Assembly (NCBI GenBank): GCA_036171275.1
Contig: JAVHQT010000022.1
Span: 1-55,463 of the forward strand
DNA from: PALSA-1006 sp036171275
Lineage (GTDB): Bacteria; Pseudomonadota; Gammaproteobacteria; Burkholderiales; Gallionellaceae
Reading direction: 5' to 3'
DNA length: 55,463 nt
In this document: positions 7,502 to 17,568 of the stretch, piece by piece
How the letters are laid out: the number at the start of each line of letters is the position of its first letter
Position numbering within the stretch: position 1 is the stretch's first letter
Program-made: the position numbers and the translations under genes
Notes under the pieces: model-generated
What the model saw: only the letters and a program-made list of their open reading frames with translations
Databases searched by the model: none
What the model was told of the DNA's origin: nothing

Positions 7502-10500
7502 ATGCACTTATATAAAAAAAATCCTAGCACAACCAGCATCGTACCTTCTGATGTGCAGGTAAACTTATCCTATTTGCTCAACAAATTGCCGGCGCTGATT
7601 GGCTTTTGGGATGTCGATCTTCGCAATCTGTATGCCAACGACGCGTATTCGACTTGGTTCGGAAAAACGCCTGCCGACATTCTCGGACAGCACATTAAAG
7701 ACGTGATTGGCGAGCGAAATTACCAACTCAATCTGCCGTATATGCAAGCGGCTTTGCGCGGAGAAGCGCAAAAATTCGAGCGCGACATTACCCTGCCCGA
7801 TGGAAAACAGTCGCGATCTTCGATTGCTGAATATATTCCACAAATGATTGACCACACAGTGCGGGGATTCTTTGTTTTTATCACCGATGTCACTGAATTG
7901 AAACAGACCACTTTAGCGCTGCGCGACAACCTAGAAAAGCTGCACAAACTCTATGAATTATCACCTTTAGGCATTGCGCTCGCCGACATGAGCGGTCGCT
8001 TTATAGAATTTAACGAAGCCTTTTTATCCTTCACCGGCTATACGGCAGCGGCGTTAATGGAGCTGGATTACTGGCAGCTCACGCCCAAAAAATACGCAGC
8101 AAAAGAAGCTGAAATTTTGGTTGAATTTATCAAAACGGGGCGTTTTGGTCCGTATGAAAAAGAGTATATCCGCAAAGACGGCAGCCTGATTCCGGTGTGT
8201 CTGAATGGGATGATGATCACGCAAGGGGATGGACAGAAATATATCTGGTCAATCGTTGAAGACATTACCGAACGCAGACTCAAGGAACACGAATTGGCGT
8301 GCGCGATGGAAAAATCCGAGGTGGCGAATCGCGCAAAAGCTGAATTTTTGTCGATTATGTCGCATGAATTGCGCACACCGCTGAATGGCATTATGGGTAT
8401 GGCGCAATTACTCGAAATGTCAGCTTTGGCAGACGATGATCAGCGCGAATTTGTCGCCAGCATTCAGCATTGCGGCAACGATTTACTCAATTTATTCAAT
8501 GTGTTGCTAGAATTTTCCGATTCACAATCGACTTTGGAAAGGTTGCGGCCCACACCTTTTATTCCCAGTGAAATTCTGGAAACAATGACGCAAACCTACG
8601 CGGATACCTGCGCCAAAAAACAACTCAGTTTTAACGCAGTCTGGCACGGCAAGTCCGCGCAATCTTATCTGGGCGATATGCCACGGATCACGCTGATGTT
8701 AAGCAATTTACTGGATAACGCGCTCAAATTTACCCAGCAAGGTTTTGTGTCCCTCGACATGCAAGAAATTAAGCAGGAGCGTGGCTTAGCTTTGTTGGAA
8801 TTTGCCGTCAGCGATAGCGGTGTTGGTATTGATCCGACACGCCACACTTTGCTATTTAAACCCTTTTCCCAAGTAGATAGTTCGCCTGCCCGTCAATTTG
8901 GGGGCATGGGTATGGGCTTGGCGCTGGTGAGTAAAATGGCCAGCAAAATCGGTGGTGAAGTCGGTTTTAAAAGTGAACCGGGCAAAGGTTCACGGTTTTG
9001 GTTTCGCATCCCTGCCCAGATTGTTTCGACAGAATACGGCGCCAAGTTAACGCTAGCAGCCAATGCAGATAAACCTGAATTGGCTGCGCCTGCAGCGCAC
9101 ACCGTGTTGGTGGTGGATGATTTTACTTTTTATCGGAATGTAATTGAGAGCGCATTACACGAACTGGGTTTGGAAACAGTGTGTGTCAATAATGGCGAAG
9201 AGGCCTTTGAGTTAATCAAACAAGGCAAGCTGCAGCCTGCGCTGGTGTTGATGGATTTGCACATGCCGGTGCTAAACGGCATTGCGGCAACCCGCTTGAT
9301 TCGCGCTTGGGAACAGGGAAATAACAAAAAACCCGTGCCGATTATTGCCTTGTCCGGCGAAACAGGGACAGCAGAGCGCTTAAAGTGTTTTGAAGTCGGC
9401 ATGGATGATTTTTTAAGCAAACCGGTGAGTTTCGCGGTGCTGAGTCAAATTACCGCGCAATGGTTGCGCAAACAACCTATGCGCTTCCCTAACACAACAA
9501 TCGAACAGACCAATCCTGAACTGGCGATTAGCCAACCCTCGGCCATCAAACTGGCCGCGTTGGCGCTGCAGGATAGCGAAGAGATGCGCCACAATTTATT
9601 TGAGCTTTCTCCTTTAGGCATTTCGCTGATGGATGTATCTGGGCATTTTGTTGATTTTAACGACGCCTTTTGCAAGCTGACCGGTTATTGCGCTGCGGAG
9701 TTAAAAACAATTGATTATTGGACTTTAACGCCAGATAAATTCGCCGAGAATGAAATTTGGCAGTTAGCTTTATTAGAAACCACTCGGCGCTGTGGCCCTT
9801 ACGAAAAAAGATTGATTCGCAAAGATGGCAGCAAAATTCCGGTGCGCGTCAACGGCACGCTGTTTCGGCGCAGCGATGGGCGCAAATTAATCTGGACGAT
9901 TGTGGAAGATTTAAGCATCCAGAAAAACCAGGCGCTTAAACTGAAGCACGTCGCTCAAGCGCTGGTGGATGCCAAGCACGATCTGACCCTTGCCGCCAGT
10001 ATCTTTGAAGTGCCTGAATGCTTGATGATTACCTCTGCTGAGGGTGTTATTCTGCATGCGAATCAAGCTTTGCTAGCCAGTACCGGCTATTCAGCTGAGG
10101 AGTTAATTGGCAACACGCCGCGCCTGCTTAAATCCGGCAAACACGATAAAGCGTTCTATGACGCGATGTGGCGCAGCATTCGCCACAATGGTTTTTGGGA
10201 AGGTGAAATTTTTGACCGCCATAAAAATGGCGACATTATTCAAAAGTGGATGTCCATTACGGCGGTTAAATCCGCCGGCATCATCACCCATTACGTCAGC
10301 ATACATAGCGACACGTCGGACCATCGCATTGCCGATGAAAAGATTAAACATTTAGCGCACTACGATGCGTTAACGCAGCTACCGAATCGTCGCTTATTCA
10401 TGGAACGTTTACAACAAGCGCTGACGTCCACTACTCAGACCGGTAAAAAAGGCGCGCTGCTGTATATCGACCTCGATCATTTCAAAAATTTGAATGACAC

Positions 10501-11665
10501 GCGCGGCCATGACATTGGCAATCTTTTGTTGCAACAAGTGGCGGATCGCTTGGTCAACTGTGTGCGCGAAGGTGACACCGTGGCGCGCTTAGGTGGCGAT
10601 GAATTTGTGGTGCTGCTGGAAGGGTTAAGCACGCTGGAAATTGAGGCCGCCAGTGAAACGAAAAAAATTAGCGAGAAAATATTTGCGCAACTCAATCTGC
10701 CTTATCTCTTAGGCAATATCGAATTTAGCAGCACGCCCAGCATCGGCGCAACGCTGGTGAATAACACGCAGCAATTATCCGAAGTATTGATGCAGCAAGT
10801 GGATATTGCGATGTATCAAGCCAAGGAGGCGGGGCGTAATACGCTGCGCTTTTTTGACCCCAAAATGCAGGATGCGATTATCCATCGGGTGGCACTGGAA
10901 AGTGAGTTGCGGCAAGCAATTGAGCGCAACGAATTTGAGCTGCATTATCAAATTCAGGTCGATGAAAACGCGCAACCGTTTGGCGCAGAGGCGCTGATTC
11001 GCTGGCGACATCCGCTGCGCGGCATGGTTTCGCCAGCGGACTTTATTCCGGTAGCGGAAGAAACCGGACTGATTTTGCCAATCGGTTTGTGGGTATTAGA
11101 AACGGCTTGTCAGCAAATTAACACCTGGCAATCCCTGCCAGAGTTTCAGCATTGTGTACTGGCAGTCAATGTCAGCGCTAAGCAATTTAATCAGCCCGAT
11201 TTTGTCGAGCAAGTACAAAAAACCCTTACGCGACAGGCTATTGCGCCAAACTTGCTCAAGCTAGAACTCACCGAAAGTATGTTGGTGGACAAGGTGGGTG
11301 AGATGATTACCCGCATTGCGCAGCTCAAAGAAATGGGCATTCAAACCGCGCTGGATGATTTTGGAACCGGCTATTCTTCGCTGCAATATCTCAAACGCAT
11401 TCCCTTAGATCAATTAAAAATCGACCAGTCTTTTGTGCATGACTTAACGGTTGACCCAAGTGACCGCGCCATCACGCAAACCATTATTGCCATGGCGCAT
11501 AGTTTGGAATTAAACGTGATTGCAGAAGGCGTGGAAACCGAGGCGCAGCGTGCGCTGCTTTTGCAGAATGGCTGTCGGCATTTTCAAGGCTATTTATTTG
11601 GCAAGCCAATGCTGATTACTCAGTTTGAAGCCCTTGTACACACACTTTTAGAGGCAAAAAAATGA
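7502..11665 (+). CDS. Giant hybrid kinase: PAS-PAS-HisKA-HATPase-REC-PAS-PAS-GGDEF-EAL
   Basis: A 1387-residue cytosolic protein joining a hybrid histidine kinase to cyclic-di-GMP synthesis and hydrolysis. Approximate order: PAS 25–140, PAS 144–262, HisKA with H288 (MSHELRTPL), HATPase 380–507 (DSGVGI, GGMGMGLAL), REC 533–655 with D585 (MDLHMP) and Lys in LSKP, PAS 690–810, PAS 829–942, GGDEF 950–1115 (GGDEF 1031–1035, RxxD site REGD five residues upstream), EAL 1130–1377 (E1163 in EALIRW, ELTESM, DDFGTGYSS, IAEGVET). All catalytic motifs look intact. PAS 2 and PAS 3 are an internal duplication (ELSPLGI, GPYEK, IRKDGS). ATG 7502 has no clear Shine-Dalgarno. An ORF start at 7367 inside the upstream gene is rejected. 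It overlaps the next gene by 4 bp. Confidence 0.9.
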   Translation: MHLYKKNPSTTSIVPSDVQVNLSYLLNKLPALIGFWDVDLRNLYANDAYSTWFGKTPADILGQHIKDVIGERNYQLNLPYMQAALRGEAQKFERDITLPDGKQSRSSIAEYIPQMIDHTVRGFFVFITDVTELKQTTLALRDNLEKLHKLYELSPLGIALADMSGRFIEFNEAFLSFTGYTAAALMELDYWQLTPKKYAAKEAEILVEFIKTGRFGPYEKEYIRKDGSLIPVCLNGMMITQGDGQKYIWSIVEDITERRLKEHELACAMEKSEVANRAKAEFLSIMSHELRTPLNGIMGMAQLLEMSALADDDQREFVASIQHCGNDLLNLFNVLLEFSDSQSTLERLRPTPFIPSEILETMTQTYADTCAKKQLSFNAVWHGKSAQSYLGDMPRITLMLSNLLDNALKFTQQGFVSLDMQEIKQERGLALLEFAVSDSGVGIDPTRHTLLFKPFSQVDSSPARQFGGMGMGLALVSKMASKIGGEVGFKSEPGKGSRFWFRIPAQIVSTEYGAKLTLAANADKPELAAPAAHTVLVVDDFTFYRNVIESALHELGLETVCVNNGEEAFELIKQGKLQPALVLMDLHMPVLNGIAATRLIRAWEQGNNKKPVPIIALSGETGTAERLKCFEVGMDDFLSKPVSFAVLSQITAQWLRKQPMRFPNTTIEQTNPELAISQPSAIKLAALALQDSEEMRHNLFELSPLGISLMDVSGHFVDFNDAFCKLTGYCAAELKTIDYWTLTPDKFAENEIWQLALLETTRRCGPYEKRLIRKDGSKIPVRVNGTLFRRSDGRKLIWTIVEDLSIQKNQALKLKHVAQALVDAKHDLTLAASIFEVPECLMITSAEGVILHANQALLASTGYSAEELIGNTPRLLKSGKHDKAFYDAMWRSIRHNGFWEGEIFDRHKNGDIIQKWMSITAVKSAGIITHYVSIHSDTSDHRIADEKIKHLAHYDALTQLPNRRLFMERLQQALTSTTQTGKKGALLYIDLDHFKNLNDTRGHDIGNLLLQQVADRLVNCVREGDTVARLGGDEFVVLLEGLSTLEIEAASETKKISEKIFAQLNLPYLLGNIEFSSTPSIGATLVNNTQQLSEVLMQQVDIAMYQAKEAGRNTLRFFDPKMQDAIIHRVALESELRQAIERNEFELHYQIQVDENAQPFGAEALIRWRHPLRGMVSPADFIPVAEETGLILPIGLWVLETACQQINTWQSLPEFQHCVLAVNVSAKQFNQPDFVEQVQKTLTRQAIAPNLLKLELTESMLVDKVGEMITRIAQLKEMGIQTALDDFGTGYSSLQYLKRIPLDQLKIDQSFVHDLTVDPSDRAITQTIIAMAHSLELNVIAEGVETEAQRALLLQNGCRHFQGYLFGKPMLITQFEALVHTLLEAKK

Positions 11666-14600
11666 CCATTGCGCAACGTTTTAACTCGCTATTTTTGGCA
11701 ATTGCTCTGGGCTTCATCACCTTAGTGACCGTGTTTGTCTTTGAAACGGAAAAAGTGTACGACAGTGTCAATTTTAGCAATGTCAATATCGTGCCCTCAA
11801 TGATTAAACTGCATGACACTTTAGAAGAGTTTGGGCGCTTGCGCGTGCGAATATTTCTTCATGTTTTAAATACCTCCACCCCAAAAAAACAAGAAGTGAT
11901 GCAATCCATTCAGCAATCAGAAAGCGCTTTGCAACAAGGATTCCGCGATTATGAATCCATGATTGTCAGTGAAAAGGACCAATTTCTGTTGTTGGAAGAT
12001 CGTGCCGTGTTGGGGGATTATCTAGCACAAATCAAGCTAATTTTGGCAGCGTCAAATCAGAATTTATCTCAACAGGCATTGGCGCTGATTATCCAAACCA
12101 TTCCCGCCGCTGAGCGAGTGAATACAGCGTTGTCAGACCATATTGAGTATAACCGTGTGCTGGGCTTAGAACGTGCCAATATGGCAGCACAACAAAAACA
12201 TAACTCATTGATTTTATTGATTATTTTCGGTATTGTCATTCTTGCATCGGTGTTTGCTTTTGGCTTTTTTATGGCGCGAAATCTGGCGCTAGCGATGAAA
12301 TCTTCCGTGCAAGTTGCCCAAAAAATTGCACAAGGCGATTTATCTTCCACTATTACCGTGCGCGGCGATGACGAGACGGCGCAGATGTTGGAGGCAATGC
12401 AAACCATGCAGGAAAATTTATCTGCGGTGGTGAACGAGTTTAAATACGTGGTGGAAGCGGGCGCGCTGAGTGGTGACTTTAGCGTGAAGCTGAATTTGCA
12501 CGGCAAAATTGGCTTCGTAAGAGCGCTATCCGAGCAGCTGAATAATTTATTGAACATTTCTGAGAGCGGCTTGAAAGATGTCATACGGATGGCGAATGCG
12601 GTTGCCGAAGGCAATTTTTCGCAAAGCATTCACACACCGTATCCCGGCTTGTTTGGCGAAACGGCTCAGGCTCTTCACGCCATGCAGGAAGTCAGTAAAA
12701 ATCTGCAAGACCGACGCGGGGCAAAAGAAACGCTGGCTGGGTTGCTGGCGGCGACACAGTTGTCGCATTCGATTGATGAATTTAGCCAAGCGGCGCTCAC
12801 TTATTTATGCACTGCAACGGAAGCGGTGCAGGGAATTTTTTATGCAGATATCAATAGCTACGGGATTTTCCATGCGGTGGCGGGCTATGGTCGCAAACCC
12901 GATGTGCCTGATTACGAGTTGGGCGAAGGTTTGGTGGGGCAATGCGCGCGCGATTTGTCGCCACTGAGATTGTCTGATCCGACTGGCAGCGTGCTGCGTT
13001 TACGCTCTGGCTTGTTCGATGTGCCGCCGAGTCAACTCATTTTATTACCGTTGGTGCATGGACGTAGCACGATCGCGGTGCTGGAGTTAGCGTTGCTGGC
13101 GCCCCCTAACACGCAGCAACAATTATTGCTCGAGGAAGTGCCGACGCTGCTAGCGCCCATGCTGGAAGTGTTAAGACGCAATGTGCGCACTGAGGCGCAA
13201 GCGCTAGAGATTAAACATCAAGCCGTCGAACTAGAAGCGCAAACCGAAGCCTTACAGGAAAGCAGTGCGGCGATGCGTCAAACCAATGCCATGCTCAATG
13301 ACATTTTGGCGGCAGCAACCGAGATTGGCATTATTGGCACGCGCCTTGATGGGGTGATTACCCATTTCAATCGGGGCGCAGAGTATTTGCTGGGCTGGTC
13401 GGCGGCTGAATTGATTGGCTCACATTCGCCAGCGCAGTTTCATTTGCCGGAAGAAATTGCCACGCTAAAAGCCAAGCAAAATGCCACCCATGATTTCACA
13501 GTCCTGATCAATAGTGCGGGTGCAAACGAGGCCGGTAAAAACGAATGGACGTTTGTACGCAAGGACGGTAGTCAGTTCACCGGCTTGTTGATTACCAGCC
13601 CGATTTATTCAGAACAGCGGGGGGTGACAGGTTATTTGGGCATTCTGCAAGACATCACTGCGCGACGGCAAATGGAACAAGAAATGGTCAATGCGCGAAA
13701 AATGGCGGAAGACGTCTCGCGTATGAAGTCTGATTTTTTAGCCAATATGAGTCACGAAATTCGCACGCCGATGAATGGCATTATCGGCATGGCGCACTTG
13801 GCGCTGAATACCGAATTGACGCCACGGCAGCGCGATTATCTGAAAAAGATTCAACTTTCCGGTCAGCATTTATTACGCATCATCAATGATATTTTGGATA
13901 TTTCTAAAATTGAAGCGGGCAAATTGACCATTGAACACGCTGAATTTGAGCTGGAAACGGCGCTATCGAATGTGGTGAATCTGGTCGCTGAAAAAGCCAC
14001 TGAAAAAGGCTTGGAACTGGTGCTGGATATTGCCAGCGATGTGCCGGTGGAATTGGTCGGCGATTCCTTGCGCTTGGGGCAGGTGTTGATTAATTACGCA
14101 AACAACGCGCTGAAATTTACTGAGCAGGGTGAGATTACTGTCATCGTGCGACTGCGTGAGCAAAGTGCAGAACAGGTGCTGCTGTGGTTTGCGGTGCGCG
14201 ATACCGGCATTGGTTTAACCGAAGATCAAATCGCTGGTTTATTTACCGCCTTTACACAGGGCGATACCTCGACAACGCGCAAATATGGCGGCACCGGCTT
14301 GGGCTTAGCGATTTCAAAAAGTCTAGCGGAACTGATGGGCGGCGCAGTGGGTGTGGAAAGTTCCCCAGGCAAGGGCAGTACCTTTTGGTTTACGGCTAAG
14401 CTGGGGCTTGGACACCACGTTAAACGAAACTTAGTGGTCGCACCTGATTTGCGTGGTCGTCATGTGCTGGTGGTGGACGACAACGACAACGCGCGCTTGG
14501 TGATGAATGAACTGTTGGCGAGTATGGGTTTTAACGTGGACGTGGTGAATTCTGGGCAGGTGGCCATTGTAGCGGTGAAGCAAGCCGCGACTGACAATAA

Positions 14601-15912
14601 TCCCTATGAACTCGTATTGATGGATTGGCATATGCCAGTACTAAATGGCGTGGAGACGTGCCGCAAGATTAAAGCGCTGGCTTTGCCACAAACACCCAAT
14701 TTGCTGCTGGTTACCGCGTATGGTGGTGACACGGTCTTTGATCAGGCGGATGACGCAGGCATAGCTGATGTATTGGTCAAGCCGGTGAACGCGTCAATGT
14801 TGTTTAATTCAATCATGCGCGTTTTGCACAGCACTGACGGAACAGCGGCAAGGACTGTACTCACTGCGCCTTCTGCCACCCTGCAAGCACTGGGGACGAT
14901 TGCCGGTGCGCGCATTTTGCTGGTGGAAGATAATGAAATAAATCAACAGGTTGCACTGGAATTGCTGCGTCAAGCCCATTTCTCTGTGGACTTGGCAGAG
15001 AACGGTGCGCTGGCGCTGACGCAAGTGCAACAGCATGACTATGATTTGGTGCTGATGGATATGCAAATGCCGGTGATGGATGGGCTGACCGCCACGCGCC
15101 AGTTGCGGCAAATGCCGCAGGGTGAAAAGTTGCCGGTGTTGGCCATGACCGCCAATGTGCTGGTGGACGATCGTCAGCGTTGCCTGGAGGCCGGCATGAA
15201 TGACTTTTTAGCCAAGCCTATTACACCAGAAGAATTGTGGGCTGCGTTGTTGAAGTGGATTCCAGCGAAACACGAGCCCAACCTTTTACCGGCCAAAACT
15301 CGCGTCAATCCACCCCCGTTGGCCACTTTTGCGCTGAACATTGAAGGTGTGGATTCGACGGCGGCTATTCGTCGAATGTTGGGCAGCTCAGAATTTTATC
15401 TCAGCACTTTGCGCAAATTTTGCAGTTTGCAAGCCGCCATGCCCGCTGCCACGCGTGCCGCTTTGAACGCCGATGACTGGGCAACGGCGCATCGTTTGGC
15501 CCATACGCTAAAAGGAGTTTCCGCCACCATCGGTGCAAATTTCTTAGCAAAATCGGCCGCACAACTGGAAAAAATGACGCGCGATAAAGCACCCCGTCCT
15601 GAGGTCAGCAGTCAACTCAACGTGGTCGAAAATACCTTGCAGCAATTGATTGCCGCAATTCAAGCGCAACTACCCGCCTCGAACGTACCAGCGGTAATTG
15701 ATCAGCAAACCGGTTCTGCGTTGGCAGGGCACTTAGCCATGATGCTGGTGGAAAACAATCCCGCCGTGATGGAATGGATGGAAATTAATAGTGCGGCGTT
15801 AAGCAGCGCTTTGCCGCCGTCAAAAGTGCTGGAAATTGAAGCCGCTGTGCGCGCATTTGATTTGGATGACGCACTGCGCTTACTCCGCGAAATCGTGACA
15901 GAAAAAAGCTAA
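11662..15912 (+). CDS. Tripartite hybrid sensor kinase (TM, HAMP, GAF, PAS, HisKA, HATPase, REC, REC, HPt)
   Basis: A 1416-residue BarA/ArcB-like kinase carrying its own phosphorelay. TM helices at about 7–27 and 180–206 flank a helical periplasmic bundle like that of chemoreceptors. HAMP and a second HAMP-like stretch (207–350), GAF (358–510), a coiled coil and PAS (550–670) follow. HisKA has H698 (MSHEIRTPMNG) and the HATPase carries DTGIGL and GGTGLGLAI. Receiver 1 has D988 (MDWHMP), receiver 2 D1133 (MDMQMP), and the HPt domain H1281 (AHTLKGVSATIG). About 85 residues follow the HPt. The relay His–Asp–His could feed the small receivers nearby. The start overlaps the upstream gene (ATGA), with GAGG shortly before. 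Confidence 0.92.
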   Translation: MTIAQRFNSLFLAIALGFITLVTVFVFETEKVYDSVNFSNVNIVPSMIKLHDTLEEFGRLRVRIFLHVLNTSTPKKQEVMQSIQQSESALQQGFRDYESMIVSEKDQFLLLEDRAVLGDYLAQIKLILAASNQNLSQQALALIIQTIPAAERVNTALSDHIEYNRVLGLERANMAAQQKHNSLILLIIFGIVILASVFAFGFFMARNLALAMKSSVQVAQKIAQGDLSSTITVRGDDETAQMLEAMQTMQENLSAVVNEFKYVVEAGALSGDFSVKLNLHGKIGFVRALSEQLNNLLNISESGLKDVIRMANAVAEGNFSQSIHTPYPGLFGETAQALHAMQEVSKNLQDRRGAKETLAGLLAATQLSHSIDEFSQAALTYLCTATEAVQGIFYADINSYGIFHAVAGYGRKPDVPDYELGEGLVGQCARDLSPLRLSDPTGSVLRLRSGLFDVPPSQLILLPLVHGRSTIAVLELALLAPPNTQQQLLLEEVPTLLAPMLEVLRRNVRTEAQALEIKHQAVELEAQTEALQESSAAMRQTNAMLNDILAAATEIGIIGTRLDGVITHFNRGAEYLLGWSAAELIGSHSPAQFHLPEEIATLKAKQNATHDFTVLINSAGANEAGKNEWTFVRKDGSQFTGLLITSPIYSEQRGVTGYLGILQDITARRQMEQEMVNARKMAEDVSRMKSDFLANMSHEIRTPMNGIIGMAHLALNTELTPRQRDYLKKIQLSGQHLLRIINDILDISKIEAGKLTIEHAEFELETALSNVVNLVAEKATEKGLELVLDIASDVPVELVGDSLRLGQVLINYANNALKFTEQGEITVIVRLREQSAEQVLLWFAVRDTGIGLTEDQIAGLFTAFTQGDTSTTRKYGGTGLGLAISKSLAELMGGAVGVESSPGKGSTFWFTAKLGLGHHVKRNLVVAPDLRGRHVLVVDDNDNARLVMNELLASMGFNVDVVNSGQVAIVAVKQAATDNNPYELVLMDWHMPVLNGVETCRKIKALALPQTPNLLLVTAYGGDTVFDQADDAGIADVLVKPVNASMLFNSIMRVLHSTDGTAARTVLTAPSATLQALGTIAGARILLVEDNEINQQVALELLRQAHFSVDLAENGALALTQVQQHDYDLVLMDMQMPVMDGLTATRQLRQMPQGEKLPVLAMTANVLVDDRQRCLEAGMNDFLAKPITPEELWAALLKWIPAKHEPNLLPAKTRVNPPPLATFALNIEGVDSTAAIRRMLGSSEFYLSTLRKFCSLQAAMPAATRAALNADDWATAHRLAHTLKGVSATIGANFLAKSAAQLEKMTRDKAPRPEVSSQLNVVENTLQQLIAAIQAQLPASNVPAVIDQQTGSALAGHLAMMLVENNPAVMEWMEINSAALSSALPPSKVLEIEAAVRAFDLDDALRLLREIVTEKS

Positions 15913-15929
15913 GTCGTTCGCATAATATA

Positions 15930-15945
15930 TATAAGTTATTGATTA
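15930..15945 (-). repeat. Copy of the recurrent WAATCA-N5-TTATA motif
   Basis: On the minus strand it reads TAATCAATAACTTATA. It lies in the 106-bp gap before the REC–HD-GYP gene, which is AT-rich and otherwise shows only the ribosome binding region AAGGATGGAAATAG of that gene. Confidence 0.5.
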
Positions 15946-16018
15946 CAATATACTTTTTAATTTAATCTCTGCACAGACATACCTAATCTGTCAATTAAAT
16001 AAGGATGGAAATAGCAAA

Positions 16019-17119
16019 ATGAACGCGCTGAATAGTCATAAAGAAACGATTTTAGTGATTGACGATAGCCCCGAAATTTTGGGCATTGTCAGCAATTTAT
16101 TAAATCAGGATTATCAGCTGAAGGCTGCCAAAAGCGGGGAAAAAGGGCTTAGTTTGGCAGTCACTGATCCGCGCCCTGATCTGATTTTGCTGGATATTAT
16201 CATGCCGGATTTAAATGGTCTGGCGGTGTGCAAACGCTTAAAAGACAATCCGCAGAGCCGCGATATTCCGGTTATTTTTTTGACGGCGATGGATAGCGAA
16301 ACCGATGAAGAGGCGGGCTTGACGCTGGGCGCGGTCGATTATATTTCCAAGCCGATTAGCGGTCCTATTTTGCGCGCTCGGGTTAAAACCCATTTGGCAA
16401 TGAAGCAGGCAAACAATTTTATTAAAGATAAAAATGTGTTTCTGGTGGGCGAGGTATCGAAGCGCACCAAAGAACTGGAGTTTATTCAGGATGTAACCAT
16501 TTTGGCGTTGGCGTCATTGGCGGAAATTCGCGATAACGAAACCGGCAACCATTTGCGCCGCACGCAACAATATGTGCGTTTGTTGGCGGAACATTTACAG
16601 CGCCATCCGCGTTTTTCGTTAACCCTGACGCGGCTGAATATCGAGTTAATTTATAAATCCGCGCCCTTGCACGACATTGGCAAAGTCGGCATTCCCGATC
16701 AGATTTTACTCAAACCGGGCAAGTTATCCGCCGATGAATTTACGATTATGCAAACCCATGCCGCGATGGGTAAAGAGGCGATTGAAAGTGCCGAACGAGA
16801 GCTGGGACGCAGTGCGCCATTTTTGGCCTTTGCCAAAGAAATTGCCGGTTGTCATCAAGAAAAATGGGATGGAAGCGGCTATCCCAATCATTTGGTGGGC
16901 GAGAAAATTCCTGTTTCCGCTCGGCTTATGGCGGTAGCAGATGTGTATGACGCGTTGGTCAGTGTTCGTCCCTACAAAAAAGCCATGTCGCATGAGCAGG
17001 CGTGCCAATTGATTGCCGAGGGGCGCGGCAAGCATTTTGATCCTGCGGTGGTGGATGCTTTTTTTGAGTTACAACAGGAGTTTAATGAGGTCGCGCACCA
17101 GTTTCAGGATCATCTTTAA
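16019..17119 (+). CDS. Cyclic-di-GMP phosphodiesterase, REC–HD-GYP (RpfG type)
   Basis: A 366-residue two-domain response regulator. The receiver (about 10–130) has the acidic pair in VIDDSPE, phospho-acceptor D59 (LLDIIMP), and Lys in ISKP. The HD-GYP domain (about 160–350) has H218–D219 in LHDIGKVGIPD and the GYP triplet at 287–289 within WDGSGYP, so metal binding and hydrolysis of cyclic di-GMP to GMP are expected. Phosphorylation by a neighbouring kinase probably tunes activity. It supplies the degrading arm to the cyclases upstream. An AAGGA about 13 bases before ATG 16019 is a loose ribosome site. Confidence 0.92.
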   Translation: MNALNSHKETILVIDDSPEILGIVSNLLNQDYQLKAAKSGEKGLSLAVTDPRPDLILLDIIMPDLNGLAVCKRLKDNPQSRDIPVIFLTAMDSETDEEAGLTLGAVDYISKPISGPILRARVKTHLAMKQANNFIKDKNVFLVGEVSKRTKELEFIQDVTILALASLAEIRDNETGNHLRRTQQYVRLLAEHLQRHPRFSLTLTRLNIELIYKSAPLHDIGKVGIPDQILLKPGKLSADEFTIMQTHAAMGKEAIESAERELGRSAPFLAFAKEIAGCHQEKWDGSGYPNHLVGEKIPVSARLMAVADVYDALVSVRPYKKAMSHEQACQLIAEGRGKHFDPAVVDAFFELQQEFNEVAHQFQDHL

Positions 17120-17171
17120 AGTGCAACTAACGATACGATTTGACCGCTAAGGGAACGAAAGGAAAACACGT

Positions 17172-17564
17172 ATGAAAAAAGTTTTAATTGTCGATGATCA
17201 GCCTAATATCCGTTGGGTGATGCGCTTGGCGTTACGCGAGCGTTTTATCATTTCAGAGGCAACCAGCGCCGATGAGGCATTGACGCATTTGCAATGCGAC
17301 AGTCCCGATGCCATTGTGCTGGATGTGATGATGCCGGGTTCGCTAAACGGTTTTCAGTTGTGCGAGCGTATTAAAAAAGATGAAAAATGGGCTGCGATTC
17401 ATGTGGTTTTAGTGACGGCTTGCGGGCAAGTCGAAGAGCAAGAATTGGGGCGTGCATTGGGTGCGAATGCTTATTTCATTAAACCTTTCAGCGCCTTGGC
17501 ACTGGAAAGACATTTAGCTGACGCGCTCAAAATGACGCCGACAGCCAGCCCTTCATGGAGGTAA
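17172..17564 (+). CDS. Stand-alone receiver (REC) protein
   Basis: A 130-residue single receiver with D8–D9 (LIVDDQPN), a phospho-acceptor Asp in LDVMMPGS, the Thr in LVTACG, and Lys in YFIKPFS, plus a short Pro/Ser tail. There is no output domain. AAAGGA precedes the start. It is paralogous to the receiver at 1094–1456, and the gene after it starts only 4 bp downstream, suggesting that the two products work together. Likely a phosphate sink, shuttle or an adaptor that binds a partner when phosphorylated. Confidence 0.9.
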   Translation: MKKVLIVDDQPNIRWVMRLALRERFIISEATSADEALTHLQCDSPDAIVLDVMMPGSLNGFQLCERIKKDEKWAAIHVVLVTACGQVEEQELGRALGANAYFIKPFSALALERHLADALKMTPTASPSWR

Positions 17565-17568
17565 TTTT

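Noticed and set aside
12069..12629. 186-codon minus-strand ORF
   Set aside because: Lies wholly within the tripartite hybrid kinase gene; reads as compositional shadow.
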